Assembly: GCA_902776835.1 (NCBI GenBank)
Contig: CACYRK010000005.1
Location: 1 to 64,000, forward strand
From: an uncultured Bacteroidales bacterium
Lineage (GTDB): Bacteria; Bacteroidota; Bacteroidia; Bacteroidales; Muribaculaceae
Length of the DNA stretch: 64,000 nt
Direction of reading: 5' to 3'
The position numbers and the translations under genes were made by a program. Positions 1 to 7,943 of the stretch are shown here, piece after piece (position 1 is the first letter of the stretch; every line of letters begins with the position of its first letter). A model generated the notes under the pieces. It worked only from the letters and a program-made list of their open reading frames with translations. It did not search any database and had not been told where the DNA came from.

Positions 1-66
1 TGCTTCTAAATTATCTTGGATATTTGTTGCCAAATTCCTAATTGCAGTTATTGATGCTGTTTCCAT
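1..66 (-). CDS. Start of an unidentified gene, cut by the left edge
   Basis: An ATG at 66 (minus strand) opens a frame with no stop for the 22 codons that remain before the edge. It is preceded by a strong ribosome binding site (AAAGGAG, about 7 bases upstream), which supports a real start. The first residues read METASITAIRNLATNI. It lies 18 bases downstream of hsdS on the same strand, so it probably belongs to the restriction operon. I do not recognise it; a restriction subunit or an accessory defence protein are both possible. Confidence 0.55.
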   Translation of the reverse strand, partial: METASITAIRNLATNIQDNLEA

Positions 67-84
67 ATAATTCTCCTTTCCATT

Positions 85-1164
85 TTATTGCCCCATCTTT
101 GCCAAAAGCAAAGACTGTAATTCGGTTAGTTTCTCGTTTTCTTTATGTATATTTGACAAATGATGATGAATGACTTTCATCTCATTTTCAAACTCTGTCA
201 GCAGATATTTAGGAGGTATTAAAGATTCCATCATGTGTACATCATTCCGATTTAATGTCGGAACAGCTGCGAATCCAGATACCGTTTTAGCCAAATCCAA
301 CTCTTTTAATTTATAATACACAAAGAATGCTGGAGTATCTTTGAAATCCTTAACCCATAAAGTAGTGTTAAGAGGCCAACACTTTTTGTCAACATAAAAG
401 ACTTCACCTATAGTTCCACTTCTACCCGTAACGACACATGGAGGCTCTACTTTATAATCGTTGTGATATTCAGCAATGCCTGTTGAAGCATAAATAGGGA
501 AGGCCCCAGCTATTCGATTCTGACTTGGCAAATCAAATCCACGTTGTAATTCAAACAAATCTCCGATTGTTCCTATTTTCCAGCCTTCGGGGAGGTTTTC
601 TTTGTCGATGTTATCGACGAAGGTTTTGCGGTAGAGGGCTTGGGCGGTGGCTTCGAGGTGCTGAATCATTTGATTGTTGAGATGGATGCGGTTGGTCAGC
701 GTTTCGTATTCTGCTACGATTTCACGTTGACGGGTGATAGAGGGAATATATATTGGAGTATTACAAAGTTCATCCCAATCATAACCTCCACGAACAGCTG
801 CATCAGATTTAAAGTCGGCATATCGGTCAAATTCAGTCCTTTGAAACCACATCATTAAGTATTGAGGCAACAACTGGAAAGAGTCAATGACCTCAAATGT
901 ATAATATGCAGGAGAAACGATAATAGGATCATTTGTGTCATTTATTGCTATTGGTACTTTGTGAACACGTATTACGGACATGGGGTCAAACGCAAACACA
1001 TTTCTGTCTACCACTTTATATTTGGTTAAATCAACACCGACAATATTTGAAGTAGATGGTCTGAATTGTTTGGACATACTAAGTCCCAGCAAGTTCGTAA
1101 CCTTCAACTCCCGATTACGAACATTCACCTCTCTGATATAGTCGCCTAAACGTTTGTACTCCAT
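85..1164 (-). CDS. hsdS: Type I restriction-modification specificity subunit HsdS
   Basis: HsdS gives a type I restriction-modification complex its DNA target; one HsdS binds two HsdM subunits. The 359-residue protein has the usual two-fold build: a first target recognition domain (about 1-150), a helical spacer near 150-185 (QREIVAEYETLTNRIHLNNQ), a second recognition domain (about 195-320, starting LPEGWKIGTIGDLFE), and a C-terminal helix ending ELQSLLLAKMGQ. The LPEGW and GRSGTIG stretches are typical of the family. The stop of the upstream fic gene is 3 bases before the start codon, so the two are co-transcribed. The gene is AT-rich compared with the rest of the window, as expected for a horizontally acquired defence locus. 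No hsdR is visible; it would have to lie left of the window. Confidence 0.9.
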   Translation of the reverse strand: MEYKRLGDYIREVNVRNRELKVTNLLGLSMSKQFRPSTSNIVGVDLTKYKVVDRNVFAFDPMSVIRVHKVPIAINDTNDPIIVSPAYYTFEVIDSFQLLPQYLMMWFQRTEFDRYADFKSDAAVRGGYDWDELCNTPIYIPSITRQREIVAEYETLTNRIHLNNQMIQHLEATAQALYRKTFVDNIDKENLPEGWKIGTIGDLFELQRGFDLPSQNRIAGAFPIYASTGIAEYHNDYKVEPPCVVTGRSGTIGEVFYVDKKCWPLNTTLWVKDFKDTPAFFVYYKLKELDLAKTVSGFAAVPTLNRNDVHMMESLIPPKYLLTEFENEMKVIHHHLSNIHKENEKLTELQSLLLAKMGQ

Positions 1165-1167
1165 ATG

Positions 1168-2484
1168 TCAGATATCCAACTCGTTTACTAATTCATCAAA
1201 CTGCTCACCTTTTATATACCCCCTCTTAACCTTATTAAAGGCTATTTCGGATAATAAGCCCCTTTGAAGCAATCCTATAATATCGGTCTTTGCTGTTGTT
1301 GGCGATATTAAAAACTTGTCTTGCAGATTTCTCACAGTGATAACTTCTTTGGGATTATCGATAAACATCTTTAAAATTTGTGCCTGACGTTCATTAATAT
1401 CACCAATTTGCAAGAAGATGTTTGCAGCAACTTTCTCTTCTTGTTTTCTCTTGATATAGTCCTGTAACTGCTTGAAGGAGGTTTCAAGCACACTCATATT
1501 ATAGGAAATAAAATATCCCAAATCTCTATCGTCAGCAGCAACATACAGGAATGCTTTTTCATAGGCTTTCTTTGATTTAGCGATCACACGGGAGATTGAC
1601 ATATACTCCGTGAGCCAATATCCTTCCTTAAGCATATACCAATAGAACAAGGCACGAGCGGTACGCCCATTGCCATCGACAAAGGGGTGCATATAAGCCA
1701 ACATATAGTGAATGATGATACCTCTGATTATAGGATGAACAAACACCCTGGCATCGTTTTTATTAAAATAGTTGCACAAGTCATTGATAAACTCTGACAA
1801 CACTTTATAGGTGGGGGGGTGATGCACAATTTCATGGGTAATTCCGTTCTCGACCACTACATTATCGTTAGTACGTAAGCGTCCAGCATCCTCAGGATTA
1901 TCTAGCGTCTTGTCGGTCATGAGTTGATGAATATGCATCACCAACTCAGGAGTTAGCGCATTGTACTTATTCGCTACAATAAACTGGATGGTTTGATAAT
2001 TGTTGTGAATCATCTGCTGGGATTTGTCTTTGGGGGTAATCTTTCTCCTCAGCATGTCCTTAGCCACTTTGCGTGTAGTGACAGCACCTTCCATCATGCT
2101 TGAATAAATAGCCTCCTCCATAAGAGAGCTCACCAAATACCTCTCTCTACTATCGTTAGGTATTAATGAACGACCTTCCCACGTGCCGCCAAAATTCAAA
2201 TCAAACTCATGACATAGTCGTTGCATCTTATTAGTTAAGCCAAATAGCAAATTATATTTTGGCCATGGATAAACAGTGGTCAAAATGCGTGATGCCTTGG
2301 TCCGAAACCACAACTCTTGAGAGGATTTACACCCATCAGGAAGAGGTTTATACTTGACTGAATCCCAATATTCATAATTATCATTTATATTATCAACTAA
2401 TGAATTCAATGATTCACTTTGGGATTTATCAAACATAAATCTCGCTATTTCATCATGTTCGAATTTTGGTGGCCTTTCTATCAT
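1168..2484 (-). CDS. Fic-domain protein (probable AMP transferase) with C-terminal winged helix
   Basis: Fic proteins transfer AMP or another nucleotide part to hydroxyl side chains of target proteins. The catalytic motif HPFVDGNGRTAR is intact (His266 to Arg277). An inhibitory-helix motif S-x-x-x-E-G is present ahead of it (Ser128 to Gly133), which makes this an N-terminally self-inhibited (class II) Fic. A DUF4172-like N-terminal part (about 1-110) and a C-terminal helix-turn-helix region (about 370-425, VRNLQDKFLISPTTAKTDI) flank the Fic core, the usual build of Bacteroidota Fic proteins. It sits between hsdM and hsdS and is followed after 3 bases by hsdS. It has its own promoter with two inverted repeats that could be operators for its own winged helix. 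Its target is unknown. Confidence 0.9.
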   Translation of the reverse strand: MIERPPKFEHDEIARFMFDKSQSESLNSLVDNINDNYEYWDSVKYKPLPDGCKSSQELWFRTKASRILTTVYPWPKYNLLFGLTNKMQRLCHEFDLNFGGTWEGRSLIPNDSRERYLVSSLMEEAIYSSMMEGAVTTRKVAKDMLRRKITPKDKSQQMIHNNYQTIQFIVANKYNALTPELVMHIHQLMTDKTLDNPEDAGRLRTNDNVVVENGITHEIVHHPPTYKVLSEFINDLCNYFNKNDARVFVHPIIRGIIIHYMLAYMHPFVDGNGRTARALFYWYMLKEGYWLTEYMSISRVIAKSKKAYEKAFLYVAADDRDLGYFISYNMSVLETSFKQLQDYIKRKQEEKVAANIFLQIGDINERQAQILKMFIDNPKEVITVRNLQDKFLISPTTAKTDIIGLLQRGLLSEIAFNKVKRGYIKGEQFDELVNELDI

Positions 2485-2505
2485 TTTTATATATATTTAT
2501 TGCCA

Positions 2506-2513
2506 CAAAGGTA
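2506..2513 (-). promoter_or_regulatory. Promoter -7 box for fic-hsdS
   Basis: TACCTTTG on the minus strand matches the Bacteroidota TAnnTTTG -7 box and lies 22 bases ahead of the fic start codon. The upstream -33 zone is covered by the inverted repeat at 2521-2547. Confidence 0.6.
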
Positions 2514-2520
2514 GGAAATC

Positions 2521-2547
2521 CTTTCCAATCTCACAAACATTGGAAAG
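2521..2547. promoter_or_regulatory. Operator-like inverted repeat 1 in the fic promoter
   Basis: Perfect inverted repeat CTTTCCAAT - 9 bases - ATTGGAAAG, immediately upstream of the fic -7 box, where a bound repressor would cover the -33 region. The same pattern recurs at 2598-2624. Confidence 0.55.
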
Positions 2548-2597
2548 AATTTAATAAAAATTTCGCCTAAAATTAACTATATTTAACCCTTTTAATC

Positions 2598-2624
2598 TTT
2601 TCCAGTTCTGCAAATATTGGAAAG
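2598..2624. promoter_or_regulatory. Operator-like inverted repeat 2 between hsdM and fic
   Basis: TTTTCCAGT - 9 bases - ATTGGAAAG, the same arm sequence and the same 9-base spacer as the site at 2521-2547 with two changes in one arm. It ends 2 bases from the hsdM stop codon. Two copies of one dyad in one short gap suggest a dedicated DNA-binding regulator. Confidence 0.5.
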
Positions 2625-2626
2625 AA

Positions 2627-4189
2627 TTACAAACTATAGCCCAATTTCTCAAAGAGGTCTTTCAACTGCTGTTTACTCTCCTCTTCTTGCTGCAGGAGGT
2701 CGCGCATGTCGGCCTGCAGTTGCTTCATCTTGGTGTCGAAGTCTATTTGCTCGTCACGGTTGCGGAACTCGATGTACTTGCTGGGTACGAGGCTCCAGCC
2801 TTTCTTCTCTATCTCGTTGAGGGTAGCAGAATAGCAATATTCGGGCTCATTGTGATAGGTCTGTTCATAGCCCACACGCTGCCAGTTATGGAAGTTCTCG
2901 GCAATCTGCTGTATCTGCTCAGGCGAGAACTGGATATATTTCTTCTCGAACGGCTCTCCCCATTGACGCAGGTCAATGAAAAGCACCTCGTCCTCACGAT
3001 TACGATAGCGAACCATCTTGCCGTTCTGTTCTACCGTGCGGGCTTTCTTGTTGTTATTGAGAATCCAAAGCGTTACGCTGATGTCAGTAGAGTAGAACAT
3101 GTTACGAGGCAGAATAACAATAGCTTCTACCAAATGGTTCTGAAGCAGTTGCTTACGGATAGCAAGTTCCGTACCGTCGCCGCTTAGAGCGCCATTGGCA
3201 AGAAGGAAACCAGCCGTGCCGTTGGCAGAGAGTTTGCTGACAATATTCAGAATCCAACCATAGTTGGCATTACTAGTAGGAGGCACGTCGTAACCTGCCC
3301 ATCGCGGATCATCCTTCAATTCGTTCTCAGCACGCCAAGCCTTCTGGTTGAATGGCGGATTAGCCATGATAAAATCAGCCTTCAGGTCTTTGTGCTGATC
3401 GTTGTGGAACGTATCGGCAGCCATCTCACCCAGGTTGCAGGCAATGCCACGAATGGCAAGATTCATCTTCGCCAGTTTGAAGGTGGTGTTGGTGTATTCC
3501 TGTCCATAGACCGAGATGTCGCGCTTGTTACCGTGATGTGCCTCAATGAACTTCATGCTCTGCACGAACATACCGCCAGAGCCGCAACAAGGGTCATAAA
3601 TCTTGCCACGATAAGGCTCAATCATCTCGGCTATCAGGTTGACGATGGTCTTGGGTGTGTAATATTCGCCCTTACCTTTGCCCTCGGCAATGGCAAACTT
3701 GCCTAGGAAGTATTCATATACACGACCGATGAGGTCGTTCTCTGGGTCTTTCAGCGTATCAATCTTATTGATTTCATCAAGCAATGCCGCAAGCTTGGTA
3801 CGGTCGAGCGACAGCCCTGCATAGTAATTGCTTGGCAAGGCTCCTTTCAACGTAGGGTTGCTTTGCTCTACCTTAGCCAGCGCTTTATCTATCTTGATGG
3901 CAATATCGTTTTGCTTGGCGTTCTCAATCAAGAAATCCCAACGGCTTTCGGGTTCCAGATAAAAGACGTTCTTGGCATTATAGAACACTGGATTGTCTGC
4001 AAAAGCCTCCTTGCATTCTGCCACCAGTTCTTTACGTCGCTCGGTGAAGCGATCGTGCGCATATTTCAGGAAGATAAGGCTTAGTACCACATGCTTATAC
4101 TCCGATGGCTCCACGGAGCCACGGAGTTTATTGGCCGATTCCCACAAAGCTTCTTCTATAGCCTTTTCTTTAGTTACTTTCTTTGCCAT
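2627..4189 (-). CDS. hsdM: Type I restriction-modification DNA methyltransferase HsdM
   Basis: HsdM methylates adenine at the N6 position within the site chosen by HsdS, using S-adenosylmethionine. The 520-residue protein starts with the HsdM N-terminal helical domain (about 8-140), followed by the methyltransferase domain. The SAM-binding motif DPCCGSGGMF is at 199-208 and the catalytic NPPF motif at 277-280. GEYYTPKTIVNLI (175-187) is the usual entry to the catalytic domain. The C-terminal coiled coil (about 475-520) contacts HsdS in known complexes. It is the first gene of the locus, with its own promoter; fic follows after about 140 bases. Confidence 0.95.
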   Translation of the reverse strand: MAKKVTKEKAIEEALWESANKLRGSVEPSEYKHVVLSLIFLKYAHDRFTERRKELVAECKEAFADNPVFYNAKNVFYLEPESRWDFLIENAKQNDIAIKIDKALAKVEQSNPTLKGALPSNYYAGLSLDRTKLAALLDEINKIDTLKDPENDLIGRVYEYFLGKFAIAEGKGKGEYYTPKTIVNLIAEMIEPYRGKIYDPCCGSGGMFVQSMKFIEAHHGNKRDISVYGQEYTNTTFKLAKMNLAIRGIACNLGEMAADTFHNDQHKDLKADFIMANPPFNQKAWRAENELKDDPRWAGYDVPPTSNANYGWILNIVSKLSANGTAGFLLANGALSGDGTELAIRKQLLQNHLVEAIVILPRNMFYSTDISVTLWILNNNKKARTVEQNGKMVRYRNREDEVLFIDLRQWGEPFEKKYIQFSPEQIQQIAENFHNWQRVGYEQTYHNEPEYCYSATLNEIEKKGWSLVPSKYIEFRNRDEQIDFDTKMKQLQADMRDLLQQEEESKQQLKDLFEKLGYSL

Positions 4190-4329
4190 ATTGTTATATT
4201 AAAAACAAACTCCGATGTGGCCCAGCGAGCCGACCAAAGCTCATAAACTACAAGGGAGTTTGTTGTATCTTAATCAGTTAAGTGGTCGTTTGCTGACAGC
4301 AAGTTGCCAAAATCCTTGCCTATGAAATG

Positions 4330-4337
4330 CAAAGATA
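4330..4337 (-). promoter_or_regulatory. Promoter -7 box for hsdM
   Basis: TATCTTTG on the minus strand, about 140 bases before the hsdM start, giving an unusually long leader for this window. Confidence 0.5.
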
Positions 4338-4344
4338 ATAAATT

Positions 4345-4363
4345 TTTGTAACGTAGTTACAAA
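4345..4363. promoter_or_regulatory. Operator-like palindrome in the hsdM promoter
   Basis: TTTGTAAC-GTA-GTTACAAA, 8-base perfect arms with a 3-base centre, beginning 8 bases upstream of the hsdM -7 box. A bound factor would overlap the -33 region. No controller gene is obvious nearby. Confidence 0.4.
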
Positions 4364-4552
4364 GTGGCCTATAAAGTTTTCCACAATTGCCCAAAAAGCG
4401 TGTGTGCAATAAGCGTGTAGTGGCTACAGGCTATAGTTATCGGCATGATGGTTGACAGGCGCAACGATTTTTGAGCCACGATGCCAAAAGTGTGTTTTTC
4501 GCACTCTCAGCATGCCGTTTCATCAGTTCTTGGTTAAATGGCCGATTGGGGT

Positions 4553-5080
4553 TCAATCGACTCTTTTGATAAACTTCGCAGGATTGCCGCCTACGATTGT
4601 ATTGGCTTCCACATCTTTTGTCACGACTGCTCCGGCCGCCACCACGGCGTTCTCGCCCACGGTGACACCGGGCAGGATGGTCGCTCCAGCGCCAATCCAG
4701 GCATTACGGCAGATGTGAACCGGTTTGCATAGCAGCAGCGCGTGGTCGTGCAGGTCGTGGTTGTTGCTGATGAGTTGTGCATTGGCGGCTATCATGACGT
4801 CGTCGTCGATGGTGATGCCTCCGCGCGACATCATCAGGCAGTCGGGCATAATCATCACATTGTTGCCAATTTTCACCTTGTCGAAGCACACGCCCTTGAG
4901 CGGTGGCATTACCGTGGCACCCTCACCCAGGTTGTCGCCAAAGAGCTCCTTCACCAGGTCGTTACACTCTTCGGTGTAAGGCATGGTGTGGTTAATCTTA
5001 AATACCAGTTTCACGTCTCTCATGCCACGCTGCATCTCCTCGGGCGTGGTCTTGCGGGGATCTACTACAAATGCTTCCAT
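4553..5080 (-). CDS. Sugar O-acetyltransferase (left-handed beta-helix family)
   Basis: The protein (175 residues from the ATG at 5080) belongs to the maltose/galactoside O-acetyltransferase group, which moves acetyl from acetyl-CoA to sugar hydroxyls. The C-terminal half shows hexapeptide repeats of a left-handed beta-helix (VKIGNNVMIMPDCLM, ITIDDDVMIAANAQLI, WIGAGATILPGVTVG, VAAGAVVTKDVEANTI) and the family ending GGNPAKFIKRVD. The catalytic His is likely in SNNHDLHDH. I chose the second in-frame ATG because the upstream one would begin only a few bases downstream of the TAATTTTG promoter box and adds eight unrelated residues. It is transcribed alone. Confidence 0.85.
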   Translation of the reverse strand: MEAFVVDPRKTTPEEMQRGMRDVKLVFKINHTMPYTEECNDLVKELFGDNLGEGATVMPPLKGVCFDKVKIGNNVMIMPDCLMMSRGGITIDDDVMIAANAQLISNNHDLHDHALLLCKPVHICRNAWIGAGATILPGVTVGENAVVAAGAVVTKDVEANTIVGGNPAKFIKRVD

Positions 5081-5102
5081 AATTGTGTTTGATTTTTGGC
5101 AC

Positions 5103-5110
5103 AAAATTAC
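5103..5110 (-). promoter_or_regulatory. Promoter -7 box for the acetyltransferase gene
   Basis: TAATTTTG on the minus strand about 23 bases before the ATG at 5080, matching the TAnnTTTG consensus. Confidence 0.5.
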
Positions 5111-5265
5111 TGCTATTTTCTATTGTCGGTGTTTCACAAATTGCCTCAATGTTTTCACAAATGACACAATGCGCGCTTGCACGAGGGGCCGCCGGGATTC
5201 TTGGCTCATGCCACGGCCTTTATTCAAAAGTAATTGAGTGAATCCTACTTTTAAAGAAAAATCAT

Positions 5266-5273
5266 TATCTTTG
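5266..5273 (+). promoter_or_regulatory. Promoter -7 box for the DUF3667 gene
   Basis: TATCTTTG followed by C, 16 bases before the ATG at 5290. It is a textbook Bacteroidota -7 box. Confidence 0.65.
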
Positions 5274-5289
5274 CAAAAAGATTTCTAAA

Positions 5290-6096
5290 ATGACTTTAAA
5301 GGAGAGATACAAACGATTCAAGGCATGGCAACTCAACCCCTTCGATTGGAGTTTTGACGAGAACGTTCTCCACCATTGCGAGAATTGCGGGTATGACTTT
5401 GCTGGCAAGTTTTGTCCGGCGTGTTCGCAGAAGGCTGGGCTGAAAAAGGTGTCTTGGAAGAGTGTGTTTCAAAGCACCGCCGAGGTGTGGGGAATGGGCA
5501 ACCGTTCGATGCTATACTCCTTGTGGCAACTGATTTGGCGTCCCGGATTTTTCATCAGCGATTACATCAATGGCAAGCGGCAAGTATCGTTCCCACCAGT
5601 GAAAATGCTGGTTGTCATGGGGGTGATAAGTGTCATCATTGATAGTCTTTTTGGCACGAAAAGAGCCGCCGTAGTTGCAAGCGACGCGTCATGGGTCGGT
5701 CACTTCTTTGCCTGGCTTGAGAGCAGTCCGGGATGGGGCTGGCTGATTATGACATGCTTCTTCATCCTTCCCACATGGTGTCTCTTCCACTATGCGCCAC
5801 GCAACGCCAAGCACACATTACCTCAGGCAAGATTGACGCTGCCGCCGGAATTGAATATATCAAGCGCGCAACCGCAATCAGCACCATCGAGAGCGATAAG
5901 CCGACGCGTGACAGCAACATGTGGTTTGACATCACTGGCCGCACCTTTAGTGCCAAACCTACCGCCCCAGGCTTATACATCAACTCAGGCAAGAAATACA
6001 TCATCAAATAGGAATTCAACGCACGCTCCGGCAAGCACGAGGCCCGCCGAGAGTGTCGCATGCCTGTTATTCTCAACTGATTATACATTCATTTAG
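5290..6096 (+). pseudogene. Truncated DUF3667 membrane protein fused out of frame to foreign DNA
   Basis: The first ~178 residues are a good DUF3667 protein of Bacteroidota: a zinc-ribbon-like CENCGYDFAGKFCPAC (about residues 20-35), then SVFQSTAEVWG, LWQLIWRPGFFISDYINGKRQ, a membrane segment near MLVVMGVISVII and another near GWLIMTCFFILPTWCLF. After HYAPRNAKHTLPQ (about 5826) the family match stops. The open frame carries on for about 90 low-complexity residues (many Ser, Pro, Thr, Ala) that look like a wrong-frame reading. The third forward frame takes over with the tail of a secreted protein (see 5826-6011). The coding frame is still open to 6096, but normal DUF3667 proteins have further membrane segments that are missing here. 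I read this as a deletion that joined two genes. Confidence 0.7.
5826..6011 (+). pseudogene. C-terminal remnant of a secreted protein
   Basis: In the frame of 5826 the sequence reads GKIDAAAGIEYIKRATAIS and then ends with WFDITGRTF...APGLYINSGKKYIIK and a stop at 6009-6011. This ending (a D-[IL]-x-GR core, then P-x-x-G-[LV]-Y-I and GKK-hydrophobic-hydrophobic-K) is the usual short C-terminal tail of secreted or surface proteins in Bacteroidales. There is no start codon or signal peptide of its own, so only the 3' end of that gene is left, joined to the DUF3667 gene. Confidence 0.6.
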
Positions 6097-6110
6097 AATA
6101 AAATACTATT

Positions 6111-6860
6111 ATGGAAATAAAAGCAATCCGCATGTTCGACGGCGGTTTTATGAACCAGCCGTTTGCCTTCGGCGGTGAAGAAGGCAAGGAGAAATTCGAC
6201 GAGCAAATCATCTACCGTAGCAGTCTTCAGAACTTCCTCATCGACACCGGCAGCGAGGTAATCCTCGTCGACACGGGCTTTAAGGCCGGATTTCCGGCAC
6301 CAGCCAAGAAGTTGGGTAGCCCGCTATATATGGGCGAGAAGGTGGCCGACTATATGGACGCCTTCGCGGCCACGGGCTACAAGCCCGAGCAGGTGACGAA
6401 GATTCTCATCACCCACAAGCATCCCGACCACAGCGACTGCATCAAGGAGTTCCCCAACGCCAAGATTTATATCTCGCCCGAGGATGCCGACGCCATGAAA
6501 CTGCCAGAGGGCGGCAATGTGGTGCGTGCCCAGTATGGCACCGCCTACAAGAACTTCCCCAACGCGCAGCAGGTGGCCGACGGCATCTGGTTTGTCGAGG
6601 CCAAGGGCCACACGGCGGGCAACAGCATTGTCATCGCTGAGTGCGACGGGCTCTTCTACATGATGCACGGCGACGTGACCTACTGCGACGCAGCGCTGAA
6701 GGCCAACAAGTTGAGCATCATCTTTGAGGATAAGGAGGCTGCCAGGCTGACTCTCGACCGCGTGCGCCAGTTTATCAGCGACAATCCCACCGTTTACCTC
6801 TCCACCCATTGCCCCGAAGGCTACGAGAATCTGGAGATGAAGCGAGTGATGAAACTTTAA
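6111..6860 (+). CDS. MBL-fold metallo-hydrolase (lactonase-like)
   Basis: This 249-residue cytoplasmic protein belongs to the metallo-beta-lactamase fold hydrolases, close to the N-acyl-homoserine-lactonase branch. The metal motif HxHxDH appears in a variant form, THKHPDHSDC (about 100-109), with later ligands in GHTAGNS (about 166) and MHGDVTYCD (about 184). SRSSLQNFLIDTGSEVILVDTG-type strands at 35-55 are the usual start of the fold. The substrate cannot be told. A flavodoxin-like reductase gene follows after 12 bases, so the two form an operon and may act on one small molecule. There is no signal peptide. Confidence 0.8.
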   Translation: MEIKAIRMFDGGFMNQPFAFGGEEGKEKFDEQIIYRSSLQNFLIDTGSEVILVDTGFKAGFPAPAKKLGSPLYMGEKVADYMDAFAATGYKPEQVTKILITHKHPDHSDCIKEFPNAKIYISPEDADAMKLPEGGNVVRAQYGTAYKNFPNAQQVADGIWFVEAKGHTAGNSIVIAECDGLFYMMHGDVTYCDAALKANKLSIIFEDKEAARLTLDRVRQFISDNPTVYLSTHCPEGYENLEMKRVMKL

Positions 6861-6872
6861 AACAATAAGGAT

Positions 6873-7517
6873 ATGAAGAAGATAATCATTATCGATGGCG
6901 GGCCGCGCAAGATTTTCAACACGGCCTCCATGCTGCAGAAGTTTGCCGAGGGCGCAAGCTCGGTCAGCGAGGAAATCGAGGTAAAGACGATGCGCCTTTA
7001 CGGCCTCGACTATAAGGGCTGCATGTCGTGCATGGCCTGTAAAATCAAGGGCAAGGCATCCAACGTGTGCCGCTTCAAAGACGCCCTGACCCCGGTGCTC
7101 GAGGACATCGCGCAGGCCGACGGCCTGGTCTTGGGCTCGCCCATTTATTTTGGCGACGTGACTGGCCAGATGCGCACTTTCCTGGAGCGACTGACCTTCC
7201 CCTGGCTCTCCTACAACGACTATAGCATGACAGCCCCCAAGCGCATGCCCGTGCTGCTGGTCGAGACCATGAACGGCACGCCCGACCGCAACAACAGCCA
7301 GGGCTACGGCTCGATGGAATACTGCATCAAGGCCGCCCTCGGCGAGCCCGAGCGACTCATTGCCTACAACACCTATCAGGTGAACAACTACGACCGCTTC
7401 GAACTTGCCGGATTCTCCGAACCCGCCAAGCGCCAGTGGCGCGACGAACACTGGGAGCAGGACCTCCAGCGAGCCTTCCAAGCCGGCCAGCAAATGGCCC
7501 AAAAAATCCTCGCCTAA
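6873..7517 (+). CDS. Flavodoxin-fold NAD(P)H-dependent FMN reductase
   Basis: The 214-residue protein has the start of an iron-sulphur-flavoprotein/NADPH-dependent FMN reductase: MKKIIIIDGGPR with a phosphate-binding loop (GGPRKIFNTASM), then CMSCMACK at about 49-56 and GLVLGSPIYFGDVTGQMRTF (about 91-110), which holds the FMN ring. The two or three Cys near residue 50 are typical of the group, though a full 4Fe-4S motif is not present. It likely reduces quinones, nitro compounds or azo dyes. It follows the MBL hydrolase in an operon ended by the terminator at 7587-7622. Confidence 0.85.
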   Translation: MKKIIIIDGGPRKIFNTASMLQKFAEGASSVSEEIEVKTMRLYGLDYKGCMSCMACKIKGKASNVCRFKDALTPVLEDIAQADGLVLGSPIYFGDVTGQMRTFLERLTFPWLSYNDYSMTAPKRMPVLLVETMNGTPDRNNSQGYGSMEYCIKAALGEPERLIAYNTYQVNNYDRFELAGFSEPAKRQWRDEHWEQDLQRAFQAGQQMAQKILA

Positions 7518-7586
7518 CCTCCCTCACGATAGCAATTCCCTTTTTGGGGAATTAACTTAATTACTGCAATGCATTTAATGTAAAAA

Positions 7587-7622
7587 GCGAGCGAGCCTTT
7601 GAGGGTTCGCTCGCGCGTTTTT
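7587..7622 (+). terminator. Intrinsic terminator after the MBL/reductase operon
   Basis: GCGAGCGAGCC pairs with GGTTCGCTCGC (one G-U pair) around a 6-base loop, and a T-rich run (GTTTTTCC) follows. Confidence 0.8.
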
Positions 7623-7651
7623 CCTTTTTATCTAAATATTATGGTCAGTTA

Positions 7652-7675
7652 AACCCAAATCGGTCATTAGAAATT
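7652..7675. repeat. 24-base dispersed repeat, copy 1
   Basis: AACCCAAATCGG then TCATTAGAAATT, identical base for base to 60936-60959. The inner 17 bases recur once more, inverted, at 61000-61016. See the findings. Confidence 0.7.
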
Positions 7676-7807
7676 ATGTCAGAATAGAATTTGTTTTGAG
7701 AGTCATCTCTGTCCGGTAAAAGTCCAAGGGATGTTGTAGTTTTGTTTTTTGCGCGCATCGATAGCCGCCTGTAGGGACGCGCCACGGCGCGTCGTGCGTG
7801 ATGAAAA

Positions 7808-7838
7808 TGATGAAAAAAGGACCGTCCCCTTTTCATCA
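7808..7838. repeat. GGGACGGT-family palindrome, copy 1
   Basis: Arms TGATGAAAA and TTTTCATCA around a core containing GGACCGTCCCC. It has the arm type GATGAAA, shared with 13040-13074. Confidence 0.7.
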
Positions 7839-7943
7839 GTCAACTGCTACACTTTTCTCGAGGAACCCGAAAAAGATTGGGCAAAGGTGCTGCAAGACGC
7901 CGAGCCACCACCCCGATTACTTTTTCAAAAAACATCCGCAATG

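Larger units (their letters stand above)
4190..4552. other. Intergenic region between hsdM and an acetyltransferase gene
   Basis: No convincing gene is present. It holds the hsdM promoter: a minus-strand TATCTTTG box at 4330-4337 and, just upstream, a perfect dyad TTTGTAAC-GTA-GTTACAAA at 4345-4363. The half nearest 4552 is the downstream end of the acetyltransferase gene and shows no clear terminator. Confidence 0.5.

Noticed and set aside
5161..5236. A possible small gene between the acetyltransferase and DUF3667 genes
   Set aside because: The frame is short, crosses the divergent promoters and has no codon pattern like its neighbours.
6324..7502. A 392-residue open frame opposite the MBL and reductase genes
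   Set aside because: It is the antisense of two well-supported genes and reads as a His/Val/Gly-rich shadow frame typical of GC-rich coding DNA.
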